From: Armatimonadota bacterium
GTDB taxonomy: Bacteria > Sysuimicrobiota > Sysuimicrobiia > Sysuimicrobiales > Humicultoraceae
NCBI GenBank assembly: GCA_031081585.1
Contig: JAVHLY010000009.1
Location: forward strand, 1 to 64,000
DNA: 64,000 nucleotides
Direction of reading: 5' to 3'
Part shown: positions 25,747 through 33,770 of the stretch, one piece after another
Layout: every line of letters begins with the position of its first letter
How positions within the stretch are numbered: the first letter of the stretch is position 1
The notes under the pieces: model-generated
Told to the model about the DNA's origin: nothing
The model's database searches: none
The model's input: only the letters and a program-made list of their open reading frames with translations
Translations under genes and position numbers: made by a program

Positions 25747-26734
25747 GGGGGCCGTCACCCTCGCCCTGGCCGGGTTCTTCTTCTTCCTGGCCACGAACCT
25801 GCAGGCCGGGTGGCTCTTCCTCCTGATGGGGGTCCTGCTCGCCGCGCTCGTCGTGGGGTGGTGGAGTGCGCGGAGCGGCGTGCGCGGCCTGGTGGTCGAG
25901 GTGCGCGCTGTGCCGCCTGTGGTCGAGGGGGAACCGGTGGCCGTCCCGCTCGAGATCAGGAGGCGAGGGCGCGGGTGGGCGCTCCTGGTCGAGGGGGACA
26001 TCGCCGGGTGCGTGGGGCGGGTGGCGCTGCCCTCGACGCCTCGGGGATGGCATGGACAGGCGTCACTCTCCTTCTCGGGCCTACCGCGGGGCGCGCACCG
26101 GCTGCGTGTCCTCCGCATCGCCTCGCCCGGCCTGCTCGGGCTGGCGCGCGCCCGCACCGCCTGCCCGGTGGACGTCGAGGTCGTCGTGCGGCCACGGGCT
26201 CACCTCCTCCCGGCCTTGCCGGCAGGGACAGGGTTAGGTAGTACGGGAGGCGCACCGCGCTGGGCCCAGGAGGGTGAGCCGGGGACGGTGCGGGAACACC
26301 GGCCGGGCGACCCCGCGCGGTTGATCCACTGGCGGGCCACGGCCCGACGGGCGCGGCTCATGGTGAAGGAGCTGGAAGCTCCTCCGCCGCGCACGCTGGC
26401 TGTCCTGTTGCACGCGCCGGCCACAGCGCCCCGCGAGACGCTCGACGCCGCGGCCAGGGCGGCGGCCTCGCTGCTGCGGACGGCGATGGCGCGCGGCCAT
26501 CCGGCCCGCCTCATCCTGCCGGGTCCCACGGGACGGCCGGTCGCGCTCGACCGGTGGGAAGGGCAGTGGGACGCCCTGGCGCGCTGGCAGGGAGGGGGGC
26601 CGGACCGTTCCGTGGCAGTGAGTGCGGGCCGGGCGATCGCACGAGACTGCACGCTGGTCCTCGTGGCGACAGAGCCCGGCGGGACGGGCGTGGAGGAAGT
26701 GGTGGTCGTGGCTCCGGATGCCCGGTCTGGCTAG
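25733..26734 (+). CDS. DUF58 domain protein
   Basis: About 333 residues: two N-terminal membrane helices (ALAGFFFFLATNLQAGWLF, LMGVLLAALVVGWW), a beta-sandwich region, and the DUF58 core REHRPGDPARLIHWRATAR followed by LMVKELE. The frame overlaps the moxR end, and GTG 25733 is the first usable start though without a clear ribosome site. DUF58 proteins partner MoxR and often resemble von Willebrand A domains. The usual next gene, a transglutaminase, is separated here by a minus-strand coiled-coil gene. Confidence 0.85.
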   Translation: MPTREGAVTLALAGFFFFLATNLQAGWLFLLMGVLLAALVVGWWSARSGVRGLVVEVRAVPPVVEGEPVAVPLEIRRRGRGWALLVEGDIAGCVGRVALPSTPRGWHGQASLSFSGLPRGAHRLRVLRIASPGLLGLARARTACPVDVEVVVRPRAHLLPALPAGTGLGSTGGAPRWAQEGEPGTVREHRPGDPARLIHWRATARRARLMVKELEAPPPRTLAVLLHAPATAPRETLDAAARAAASLLRTAMARGHPARLILPGPTGRPVALDRWEGQWDALARWQGGGPDRSVAVSAGRAIARDCTLVLVATEPGGTGVEEVVVVAPDARSG

Positions 26735-27309
26735 GCGCTGCCACCCGGGCTCACGGCACGTCCGTCGAGCACGCGCCACACGCCGGCCAGCGTAGCCTCG
26801 CGCTCGGCGTCCGGGAGGATCTGTTCTCCGGCCACGACGGCGAGCACGGGCGCTCCGACGACGCGCTTGCAGAGGGCCGCCCGCCGAGCCGCACGCTCCA
26901 CATCTCCCTTGTCAATCACCACCGAGACCTCCGCCAGCAGGTAGGCGTCCGTCTCCTGGTCGCGGCGGCGCCCTCGCGCCACCACATCCGCGAGGAGGAG
27001 GTCCTGGTGCTCGGGCCCGGAGAGGATTCCGCGCCGCTGGGCGTCGTGGGCGAGGCGGGCCAGCTCGTCTCCCGTCACTACCTCGAGGCGGGTTAGGAAC
27101 CCCATGAAGTATGCGTGGGCCCGCTCCCGGTACCGGCGTTCCAGCGCGTCGCCCACGAGCCAGGACACCCGCTGGTCGATCCGATCCACCCTGGCGGTCA
27201 GCTGGTCCAGGCGCCGGGCGAGCTCGGCGACGGTGGCGGTCAGCTGGGCCTGAGCCTCCGCAAGGCGCTGCAGGGCAGCTTCCAGCCTGTCCACACGGGC
27301 CTCGAGCAT
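26731..27309 (-). CDS. Coiled-coil protein with possible PD-(D/E)XK-like tail
   Basis: A 192-residue protein. The first ~60 residues are a heptad-rich coiled coil (ARVDRLEAALQRLAEAQAQ), followed by a helical segment (YFMGFLTRLEVVTGDELARL). The alpha/beta tail (AYLLAEVSVVIDKGDVERAA) has a pattern seen in coiled-coil proteins linked to PD-(D/E)XK nucleases, but I see no intact catalytic triad. ATG 27309 is chosen because AAGGGA precedes it and the shorter paralogue at 30294 begins at the same point. It interrupts the MoxR-DUF58-transglutaminase order on the opposite strand. Function unknown. Confidence 0.6.
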   Translation of the reverse strand: MLEARVDRLEAALQRLAEAQAQLTATVAELARRLDQLTARVDRIDQRVSWLVGDALERRYRERAHAYFMGFLTRLEVVTGDELARLAHDAQRRGILSGPEHQDLLLADVVARGRRRDQETDAYLLAEVSVVIDKGDVERAARRAALCKRVVGAPVLAVVAGEQILPDAEREATLAGVWRVLDGRAVSPGGSA

Positions 27310-27511
27310 GGTCCAGATTCCCTTCACGCGTAGCGTAGCACAGACCTACCCGGGACAAGGCGACTTCGAGAAAACCATCGGCGAGTTGGGCATGGACTTC
27401 GGGGGGCCTGTGACCGGCCGGTCCCGACGGACGCCCTTGCCAGGGCCGGCAAGGGGTCCGGCCGCCCCTGAACGCGGGCCTCAGAGGAAGTCCCAGAGCA
27501 TCGTGGAGCCC

Positions 27512-30211
27512 ATGCCGCGGCGTTCTCTGGCACGGAACGGCAGCCCGACCGCACCGGCCGGTCCGGCAGACCACGCGCATCTTCCCAGCACGGGCTCAGG
27601 GGCGCTGCGCGTGTGGGTCTACCTCTGCGTCCTCCTCAGCATCCTGGCCATCACCGCGCACCAGGACTTCGGGACTCTGCGCTGGGAGATGCTGGCCCTG
27701 GCCACCTGCGGGTTCGTCGTCTCCTGGTACCGCCGCCGGCGGCGCAACACCTGGCTGAAGGCGGCGCTGGCCCTGGGGTGCCTCCTCGCCGGGTGGGCCT
27801 TCCTGCGGGCGCTGGCGGCGGCGCCGTACCACACCAGCATCCCCCTCACCGTCTTTTTGCTGTGGCTGCAGGTGCTGCACAGCTTCGACCTGCCGCGCCG
27901 GCGCGATTTGCTCTTCAGCCTCCTCACCTCGCTGGTGCTGATGGCCGTGGCGGCGGCCTTCAGCTTGGACCTGCGCTTTGCCCTCTACCTGACCCCCTAC
28001 CTGGTGGCCGCCGTCGCGGCGCTGATGCTGAATGCCGCCGAGGCGGCGCGCGAGGCGGCAGGAGGCGGGAGGCCCGCGCCGGCTGCGGAAAGGGCGACGG
28101 AGGGGGGCCGCGTGGGGAGCGGCCTGCGGGTCCTGGCGGGGCTGCGCGAGACCGGCAGCTCGGCCGTGCGCGCCGCGGTGCCGCTGGCGGCCCTCGCCGT
28201 CGTGGTCTTCCTGGCCACCCCGCGCCTGGACGGCCTCTTCATCACCTCGTTCCCCTTCACGCCGCGCGTCCCGCTGGGACCGACGCTGGACGGCGAGGTG
28301 GTCAACCCGGCCTACCCCGCGGGCACGGCGGGCGGCACCACCGTCTTCAACCCGCACGGGTACTTTGGCTTCAGTCCCACCGTGGAGCTGCGGCTGCGCG
28401 GTCGGCTCAACGACGCCCTGGTCATGCGCGTGCGCGCCGGGGAGCCGCGGCTGTGGCGGGCGCTGGTCTTCGATGTCTACACCGGGACGGGTTGGCGCAT
28501 CGGCGACGACCGGGTACGCCGCCACACCGCCGTCGTCCCTCCCATCGAGGTCCTCCGCGGCCGCGACGACAGCTACGCCTCGTCGCGGGGGGCACGGCGC
28601 CTGATCCAGACCTTCTACGTCGAGCGCGAACAGCCCAATGTCGCCTTCGCCGCCCCCCGCGTGGAGGAGGTCTACTTCCCGGGGCGGCACGTCTTCGTCG
28701 ACCGCTACTCGGCGGTGCGGCTCCCCTTCGTGCTCGAGCCGGGGATGATCTACACCGTCGTCTCGCGCGTGGTCGACCCCACGCCGGCCCGGCTGGCCGC
28801 CGCCGGCGACCGCTACCCGGACGAGCTCCTGGCGCGCTACCTGCAGGTGCCCGACACAGTGCCGCAGCGGGTCCGGCGGCTGGCCGAGGCGATCACGGCG
28901 GGCGCGCGCACCCCCTACGAGCGGGCCCTGCGGGTCAACCGGTACCTCTGGACGCACTACCGCTACGACCTCACCATCCCGCCGCAGCGCCGGCCGGGGG
29001 ACGCGGTGGACTACTTCCTCTTCGAGGAGCGGCGGGGGTACTGCGAGCAGTTCGCCAGCGCCATGGCTGTTCTGCTGCGCCTGGTGGGGGTCCCGGCGCG
29101 GCTCGCCACCGGGTACACACCCGGCACCTTCCACCCGCTGACCGGGCTCCTGGAGGTGCGCAGCAGCGACGCGCACGCCTGGGTCGAGGTCTTCTTCCCG
29201 GAGGTCGGCTGGGTGGAGTTCGAGCCCACACCGGGGTTCGCCGAGCCGGCGGCGCTGCCCCGGACGGCGCCGCGGTGGGGCTTCGAGGGGCTGGCCCGCT
29301 ACCTGCGCACGCGCTGGCCGGGGCACCCCGACGGGTCTGCGGGGCGGCCGGGGTGGGCATCCCCTCTATGGGCCCCGGCAGCGCAGGCCGCACTCCTCCT
29401 GATCCTCATCATCCTGGTCGGGGCCCGGATGGGGCGTCGTCGACGGCCGGCCGACCCGCGGGACGGCGTCCTGGCGGAGTATGCGCGCTGCCTGCGCGTG
29501 CTGCGCCGCCGCGGGTTGGCGCGCGGCGAGGCGGAGACGCCACGGGAGTTCGCCGGGCGGGCCGAGCGCGCGCTGGGCTGGCCGGAGGTGAGGAGGATGA
29601 CGGCCGTGGTGGAGGAGGCGCTCTACGGACCGCGCATCACGCCGCACCACCTGGAGGCGATCCGCGCCGCGGCCGACGCGGTAACGGCGCGCGCTGCAGC
29701 CAAGGCCGCGACGGCCCGGGGCGTCACAAGGTGGCGCGGGCGGCTGCGCAGGGGACAGGGCGGGCCTGCGGGGAGTGGCCCTGGCCGCGACGGACCCGAT
29801 CCCGCAGCGTCCGGCTTCACCCTGGTCGAGCTGGTGGTGGTGCTGGCCATCCTGGGGGTCCTGCTCTCACTGGCCCTGCCGCGGTACCTGGGCGCCCGGG
29901 AGGGGGCCCTGGCCGCCGAGGCCCACCAGGTCCTCATCGAGCTGAAGCGCTTCGCCTGGATGCACTACCAGGAGTACGACACGTGGGTCGGCATCACCGA
30001 CCCGGCCCAGCTCGGCTTCGTGCCACCCCCGACCTCCGGTTCGTGCTGGGCGTACGAGATCGTCCCGCCGGGTGGCACCGCCACAGAGATTCAGATGCGG
30101 GCGACCGGTCAGGCCGGCGGGGGCCGGCCGATGAAGTGCGGGCTGGTCGCCGGCGAGTCCATCCTGGTGACGCTCTTCGCCGACGGTTCCTCCACCAAGG
30201 TCGGGCCCTGA
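27512..30211 (+). CDS. TgpA-like membrane transglutaminase fused in frame to a prepilin
   Basis: An 899-residue fusion. Residues ~30-260 hold six or so membrane helices (DUF3488). An extracytoplasmic transglutaminase-like domain has GYCEQFASAMAVLLRL (Cys near 510), DAHAWVEVFF (His near 552) and GWVEFEPTPGF, with Glu where the third triad residue is usually Asp. A membrane helix (LLILIILVGARMG) and a cytoplasmic DUF4129-like tail follow. Then, without stop or plausible new start, comes ASG before F769-TLVELVVVLAILG and a 131-residue pilin body resembling PilA (PRYLGAR, HYQEY, ADGSSTK). The prepilin site would face the cytoplasm, where PilD works. ATG 27512 is tentative. Confidence 0.85.
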   Translation: MPRRSLARNGSPTAPAGPADHAHLPSTGSGALRVWVYLCVLLSILAITAHQDFGTLRWEMLALATCGFVVSWYRRRRRNTWLKAALALGCLLAGWAFLRALAAAPYHTSIPLTVFLLWLQVLHSFDLPRRRDLLFSLLTSLVLMAVAAAFSLDLRFALYLTPYLVAAVAALMLNAAEAAREAAGGGRPAPAAERATEGGRVGSGLRVLAGLRETGSSAVRAAVPLAALAVVVFLATPRLDGLFITSFPFTPRVPLGPTLDGEVVNPAYPAGTAGGTTVFNPHGYFGFSPTVELRLRGRLNDALVMRVRAGEPRLWRALVFDVYTGTGWRIGDDRVRRHTAVVPPIEVLRGRDDSYASSRGARRLIQTFYVEREQPNVAFAAPRVEEVYFPGRHVFVDRYSAVRLPFVLEPGMIYTVVSRVVDPTPARLAAAGDRYPDELLARYLQVPDTVPQRVRRLAEAITAGARTPYERALRVNRYLWTHYRYDLTIPPQRRPGDAVDYFLFEERRGYCEQFASAMAVLLRLVGVPARLATGYTPGTFHPLTGLLEVRSSDAHAWVEVFFPEVGWVEFEPTPGFAEPAALPRTAPRWGFEGLARYLRTRWPGHPDGSAGRPGWASPLWAPAAQAALLLILIILVGARMGRRRRPADPRDGVLAEYARCLRVLRRRGLARGEAETPREFAGRAERALGWPEVRRMTAVVEEALYGPRITPHHLEAIRAAADAVTARAAAKAATARGVTRWRGRLRRGQGGPAGSGPGRDGPDPAASGFTLVELVVVLAILGVLLSLALPRYLGAREGALAAEAHQVLIELKRFAWMHYQEYDTWVGITDPAQLGFVPPPTSGSCWAYEIVPPGGTATEIQMRATGQAGGGRPMKCGLVAGESILVTLFADGSSTKVGP

Positions 30212-30213
30212 TC

Positions 30214-30242
30214 CTCGACGGTTCGCATAGCGCATCGTCGAG
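30214..30242 (+). terminator. Hairpin after the transglutaminase-pilin gene
   Basis: CTCGACG (30214-30220) and CGTCGAG (30236-30242) form a perfect seven-base-pair stem with a 15-base loop immediately after the stop, followed by CTCATTTG. Probable terminator. Confidence 0.5.
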
Positions 30243-30293
30243 CTCATTTGACACCCCCAGCCCCCACTTCTAGGATGGGCCCGGAGATCCGCC

Positions 30294-30554
30294 ATGGCGC
30301 TGGATGCCCGTGTCGACAGGTTAGAGGCTGCTCTGGCCCACGAGGCCGAACGCCGGCAGGTGCCCCTCCCCGACCTCCAGGCCCTGCTGTTCGCCGATGT
30401 GGTCGTGCGCGGGCGCCTGCGGGTGCGGGATGCCGAGGGATACCTCGTGGCCGAAGTCTCTGCGGTGGTGGACGAGCACGACGTGGCGCGGGCGGCCGGG
30501 GTCTGGCGGGTCGTCCACGGGCAGGCGCTGCCGCCTGACAGCCCGCCGTCCTGA
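30294..30554 (+). CDS. Internally deleted paralogue of the 26731 coiled-coil gene
   Basis: An 86-residue product that aligns end to end with the protein at 26731-27309: DARVDRLEAAL at the start, LFADVVVRGRLRVRDAEGYL in the middle and GVWRVVHGQALPP at the end. Two internal blocks are missing: about 80 residues of coiled coil and helical region, and about 37 residues before GVWRV. GGAGAT lies five bases upstream of ATG 30294, so it may still be translated. Likely a decaying duplicate; the two copies flank the transglutaminase-pilin gene in opposite orientation. Confidence 0.6.
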   Translation: MALDARVDRLEAALAHEAERRQVPLPDLQALLFADVVVRGRLRVRDAEGYLVAEVSAVVDEHDVARAAGVWRVVHGQALPPDSPPS

Positions 30555-30590
30555 GGGACAATCGAGCCGCTCACCTCCGTACCCAAGTCG

Positions 30591-31799
30591 GTGTCGCGTC
30601 CCCTGGTCCTGCTCGCCGCCGTCTTGCTCTTCGCCGGCGGCGTCCGCGCCTTCCGCCTCGCCGAGCCGCCCGCCATGATCTTCGACGAGATCTACTACGC
30701 CAAGGCGGCACGCCAGTACCTGGCCGGGCAGGAGATCACCGAAGAGATCACCCACCCGCCCATGAGCAAGCTCCTCATCGCCGCCGGCATGGCGGTGGCC
30801 GGCGACCGGTCGCTGGGGTGGCGGCTGGCCCCCGCGGTGAGCGGGACCCTGCTCGTGCTCCTCGTCTTCCTCCTGGCCCGCGAGGTCACCGGCAGCGCGT
30901 CCACCGCAGCCATGGCGGCGGTGCTGCTGGCCCTGGACGGTCTGGCCTTCGTGGAGAGCCGCATCGCCAAGCCGGACATCTTCCTCGTCACCTTCCTCGT
31001 CGCCGCCTACTGGGCGTTCTGGCGCTACCTGCGGTCGGGCCGGGTCGGGTGGCTGTACCTCTCGGGGGCGGCCGCGGGGATGAGCGTGGCCACGAAGTGG
31101 ACAGGGGCGGCCCCGCTCGGGGTGATCCCGCTCTTCCTGGCGCTGCTGCTGTGGCAGGGGTGGGCGCGCCTGCCACGGCGGCACTGGGCCCACCTGGCCG
31201 GGGCCTACGGCCTTGTGCCGCTCCTCGTCTACCTCCTGGCCTGGACCCCCTACTTCCTGCGCGGGCACGACCTCGGGGAGTGGGCGCGCTTCCACGTCTG
31301 GATGTTCCGCTTCCACGCCGGGCTCACCGCCACGCACCCGTACCAGTCGGCGTGGTGGTCGTGGCCCCTGCTGGTGCGGCCGATCTGGTACGACTACCAG
31401 GACCTGGGCGGCGGGCAGGTGCGCGGCATCATCGCGCTCGGCAACGTGGTGGTGTGGTGGGCGGCGCTGCCCGCCTTCCTCCTCCTGGGGTGGGAGACGG
31501 TACGCCGTCGCACACCGGCCGGCACCTTCGTCCTGGCCGGATTCCTGGCCAGCTACCTCCCGTACGTCTTCATCGGCCGGGCGCTCTTCCTCTACCACAT
31601 GCTCCCCGCCCTGCCGTTCATGGTGCTGGCCCTGGCGTTGACCCTGGCCCGCGGGCGCGCGCGGGCCGGACCGGCCGTCGTGGGCCTCTACCTGGCTGCG
31701 GCCGCCCTGTGGTTCGTCGCCTACTACCCACTGCTGTCGGCACTGCCCCTGGCCCAGGCGCGCTTCCAGCGGCTGATGTGGTTCGGGACGTGGATCTGA
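30591..31799 (+). CDS. PMT-family protein O-mannosyltransferase
   Basis: A 402-residue polytopic GT39 enzyme. The catalytic acidic pair sits in the first loop (MIFDEIYYAKAARQYL, about residue 29), followed by THPPMSKLLIAAGM, DGLAFVESRIAKPD and KWTGAAPLGVIPL. These are close to bacterial protein O-mannosyltransferases such as the actinobacterial Pmt. Such enzymes transfer mannose from polyprenyl-phosphate mannose to Ser/Thr of secreted proteins outside the inner membrane. GTG 30591 is the start; the next gene overlaps its end. The Thr-rich tails of minor pilins at 38854 and 43326 are candidate acceptors. Confidence 0.82.
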   Translation: MSRPLVLLAAVLLFAGGVRAFRLAEPPAMIFDEIYYAKAARQYLAGQEITEEITHPPMSKLLIAAGMAVAGDRSLGWRLAPAVSGTLLVLLVFLLAREVTGSASTAAMAAVLLALDGLAFVESRIAKPDIFLVTFLVAAYWAFWRYLRSGRVGWLYLSGAAAGMSVATKWTGAAPLGVIPLFLALLLWQGWARLPRRHWAHLAGAYGLVPLLVYLLAWTPYFLRGHDLGEWARFHVWMFRFHAGLTATHPYQSAWWSWPLLVRPIWYDYQDLGGGQVRGIIALGNVVVWWAALPAFLLLGWETVRRRTPAGTFVLAGFLASYLPYVFIGRALFLYHMLPALPFMVLALALTLARGRARAGPAVVGLYLAAAALWFVAYYPLLSALPLAQARFQRLMWFGTWI

Positions 31800-32536
31800 G
31801 CGCCGTCCTCCCCGCCTTCAACGAGGCGGCCAACCTCGAGCGCACGGTGCGCGAGCTCACCGCCGCGCTGGCGGCCACCGGGCGGTCCTACGAGGTGCTC
31901 ATCGTCGACGACGGCTCCACCGACGGGACGACGGCCGCGGCCCAGGCCCTGGGGCGCGCTGACCCGCGGGTGCACCTGCTGCGCCACGCTCGCAACCAGG
32001 GGTACGGTGCGGCGGTGCGCACGGGCTTCGCCGCCTCCCGCGGGACCTGGATCCTCCTGATGGACGCCGACGGGCAGTTCGTCCCGGCGGAGCTGCCGCG
32101 GCTGCTCGCCGCCGCCGGCGAGGGCGCGGACTTTGTCCTGGGCTACCGCGTCCACCGCGCCGACCCGCTCCACCGCCGCTGGTTCGCCGCGCTGTGGCGG
32201 CGGCTCATGGCGGCGCTGCTGGACGTGCGGGTGCGGGACGTGAACTGCGCGTTCAAGCTGCTGCGCGGCGACCTGGTGCGCGCGCTGCCGCTGGAGTCGC
32301 GCGGCGCCTTCATGACGGCCGAACTGCTGGCCCGGGCGCGACGGGCCGGGGCGCGGTTCGCCGAGGTCCCGGTCTCCCACCGGCCGCGGCGGGCCGGGCG
32401 CCAGACCGGCGGACGGCTCCGGGTGATCCTGCGGGCCTTCTACGACCTGTTCCGCCTGTACTGGCAGCTCAGGAGCGCGGCGGGAGGACGAGCGCCCGCA
32501 GCAGGAGCGGCAGGGTCGCTGCCGCCAGGGCGCTGA
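31790..32536 (+). CDS. Family 2 glycosyltransferase, dolichyl-phosphate-mannose-synthase type
   Basis: A 248-residue GT2 enzyme starting at GTG 31790 inside the end of the PMT gene. Motifs are AVLPAFNEAANLERTV, IVDDGSTDGTT, ILLMDADGQFVP and DVNCAFKLLRGDLV. It most likely makes the polyprenyl-phosphate mannose used by the overlapping PMT gene. Its 3' end overlaps the convergent GT-C gene by 68 bases. Confidence 0.85.
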   Translation: MDLSAVLPAFNEAANLERTVRELTAALAATGRSYEVLIVDDGSTDGTTAAAQALGRADPRVHLLRHARNQGYGAAVRTGFAASRGTWILLMDADGQFVPAELPRLLAAAGEGADFVLGYRVHRADPLHRRWFAALWRRLMAALLDVRVRDVNCAFKLLRGDLVRALPLESRGAFMTAELLARARRAGARFAEVPVSHRPRRAGRQTGGRLRVILRAFYDLFRLYWQLRSAAGGRAPAAGAAGSLPPGR

Positions 32537-33770
32537 GGACCCGGGTGGCCGGCGGGCTGAAGAGTGTGGCCTCCAGCCACCCCGGCAGCGTCACCGTCTG
32601 CAGGTAGGGACGGGTGTAGGCGTAGAGCAGGTTCAGCGTCAGGACGAGGCTGAGGAGCCCGGCGGGGAGCCGGACGCGCCGGTCGGCCGCCCCCGCCACC
32701 AGCAGGAAGGGGAGGGCCGGCAGAAGATAGCGCTCGTGGATCCGCGTGGGGAGGAGGAAGGCGGCCGTGAGCGCCGTGGCGGCACCGGTCACCACGGTGC
32801 GCTCGTCGGGACGGCGCCACACCGCCCACAGCACCACGGCCTGCGCCACCGCGGTGAGCGCGATCCCCCATTGCAGCGGCGGCCAGCCCGCCACCGGCGC
32901 GAGGTCGCTCTGCCAGAACCCCTGCACGGCCCCCCACAGGTTGAAGGCCATGACGCTCCCGTAGGGGTAGACCTCGGCGGCACTGCGCAGGAGGTGGAGC
33001 AGGCCGAGCAGGCCGACCCCGAAGGGGGCGGCGACCAGCACGGCCGTGGCCAGGAAGAGGGGGAGGGCCGCGGCGACGGGGCCGGGCTGCGGCCGGAATG
33101 CGGGAGGACGCTCGGGCGGCCACAGCGCCCGGCGCAGCAGCAGGACCCCCATCACGCCCAGCAGCGGTGCGGTCTGCGGCTTGGCCAGGACGGCCAGCGC
33201 CGCCACGCTCCACGCCAGCAGATGGCCCTGGAGCGCCAGCCACAGGGCGGCCGCCCCCAGGAGCCCGCCCACGCTGTCGGCCTGTCCCCAGTAGGCCGTC
33301 GTGAAGAGCAGCGCGGGGTGGAGGAGGTAGAGGACGGCCACGGTCACCGCGCCCGCCTCCGGCAGGACGCGGCGGGCGAGCCGCAGCACCACCGCCGCAC
33401 CGAGGAGGTCGGCGAGCGCGGCGGGGAGCTTCAGCAGGACGAGCGCAGCGGCGTCGTTGAGGCGGAGGGCGGCCGTCAGCTCACCCACGCCCCACAGCAC
33501 GTACAGGTAGCCGGGCAGGTAGTCGGCAAACCCCCGGCCGTAGAAGCCGCGGGGCCCGTGCTCGGCCAGCGTGGCCGCCCACGCCTTGAAGGAGGCGATG
33601 TCCGACGGGAAGCCCCCGTGCGGCAGGATGGCCACGCGCAGGGCCGCGGCCACCGCCAGCCACACCCACAGACGGCGCGCCTGCGCCGACGCCGCAGGGA
33701 GGCGCTCGGGTGGCTCGGGGAGCGGGTCCGCCACGAGGCCGGGGCCGGCCGGACTCCCGGTCACGCTCAC
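32469..33770 (-). CDS. GT-C membrane glycosyltransferase, GT87/DUF2029-like
   Basis: A 433-residue protein with about ten membrane helices. The first extracytoplasmic loop has GGFPSDIASFKAWAATL, with the Asp expected of GT-C enzymes, then FADYLPGYLYVLW. Later come AYWGQADSVGGLL, AVLAKPQTAPLL and PTRIHERYLLPALPF, features of GT87-like polyprenyl-phosphate-dependent mannosyltransferases. GTG 33770 overlaps the stop of the upstream gene by four bases. The two minus-strand genes form one unit converging on the PMT pair. Acceptor unknown. Confidence 0.75.
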   Translation of the reverse strand: MSVTGSPAGPGLVADPLPEPPERLPAASAQARRLWVWLAVAAALRVAILPHGGFPSDIASFKAWAATLAEHGPRGFYGRGFADYLPGYLYVLWGVGELTAALRLNDAAALVLLKLPAALADLLGAAVVLRLARRVLPEAGAVTVAVLYLLHPALLFTTAYWGQADSVGGLLGAAALWLALQGHLLAWSVAALAVLAKPQTAPLLGVMGVLLLRRALWPPERPPAFRPQPGPVAAALPLFLATAVLVAAPFGVGLLGLLHLLRSAAEVYPYGSVMAFNLWGAVQGFWQSDLAPVAGWPPLQWGIALTAVAQAVVLWAVWRRPDERTVVTGAATALTAAFLLPTRIHERYLLPALPFLLVAGAADRRVRLPAGLLSLVLTLNLLYAYTRPYLQTVTLPGWLEATLFSPPATRVLSALAAATLPLLLRALVLPPRS

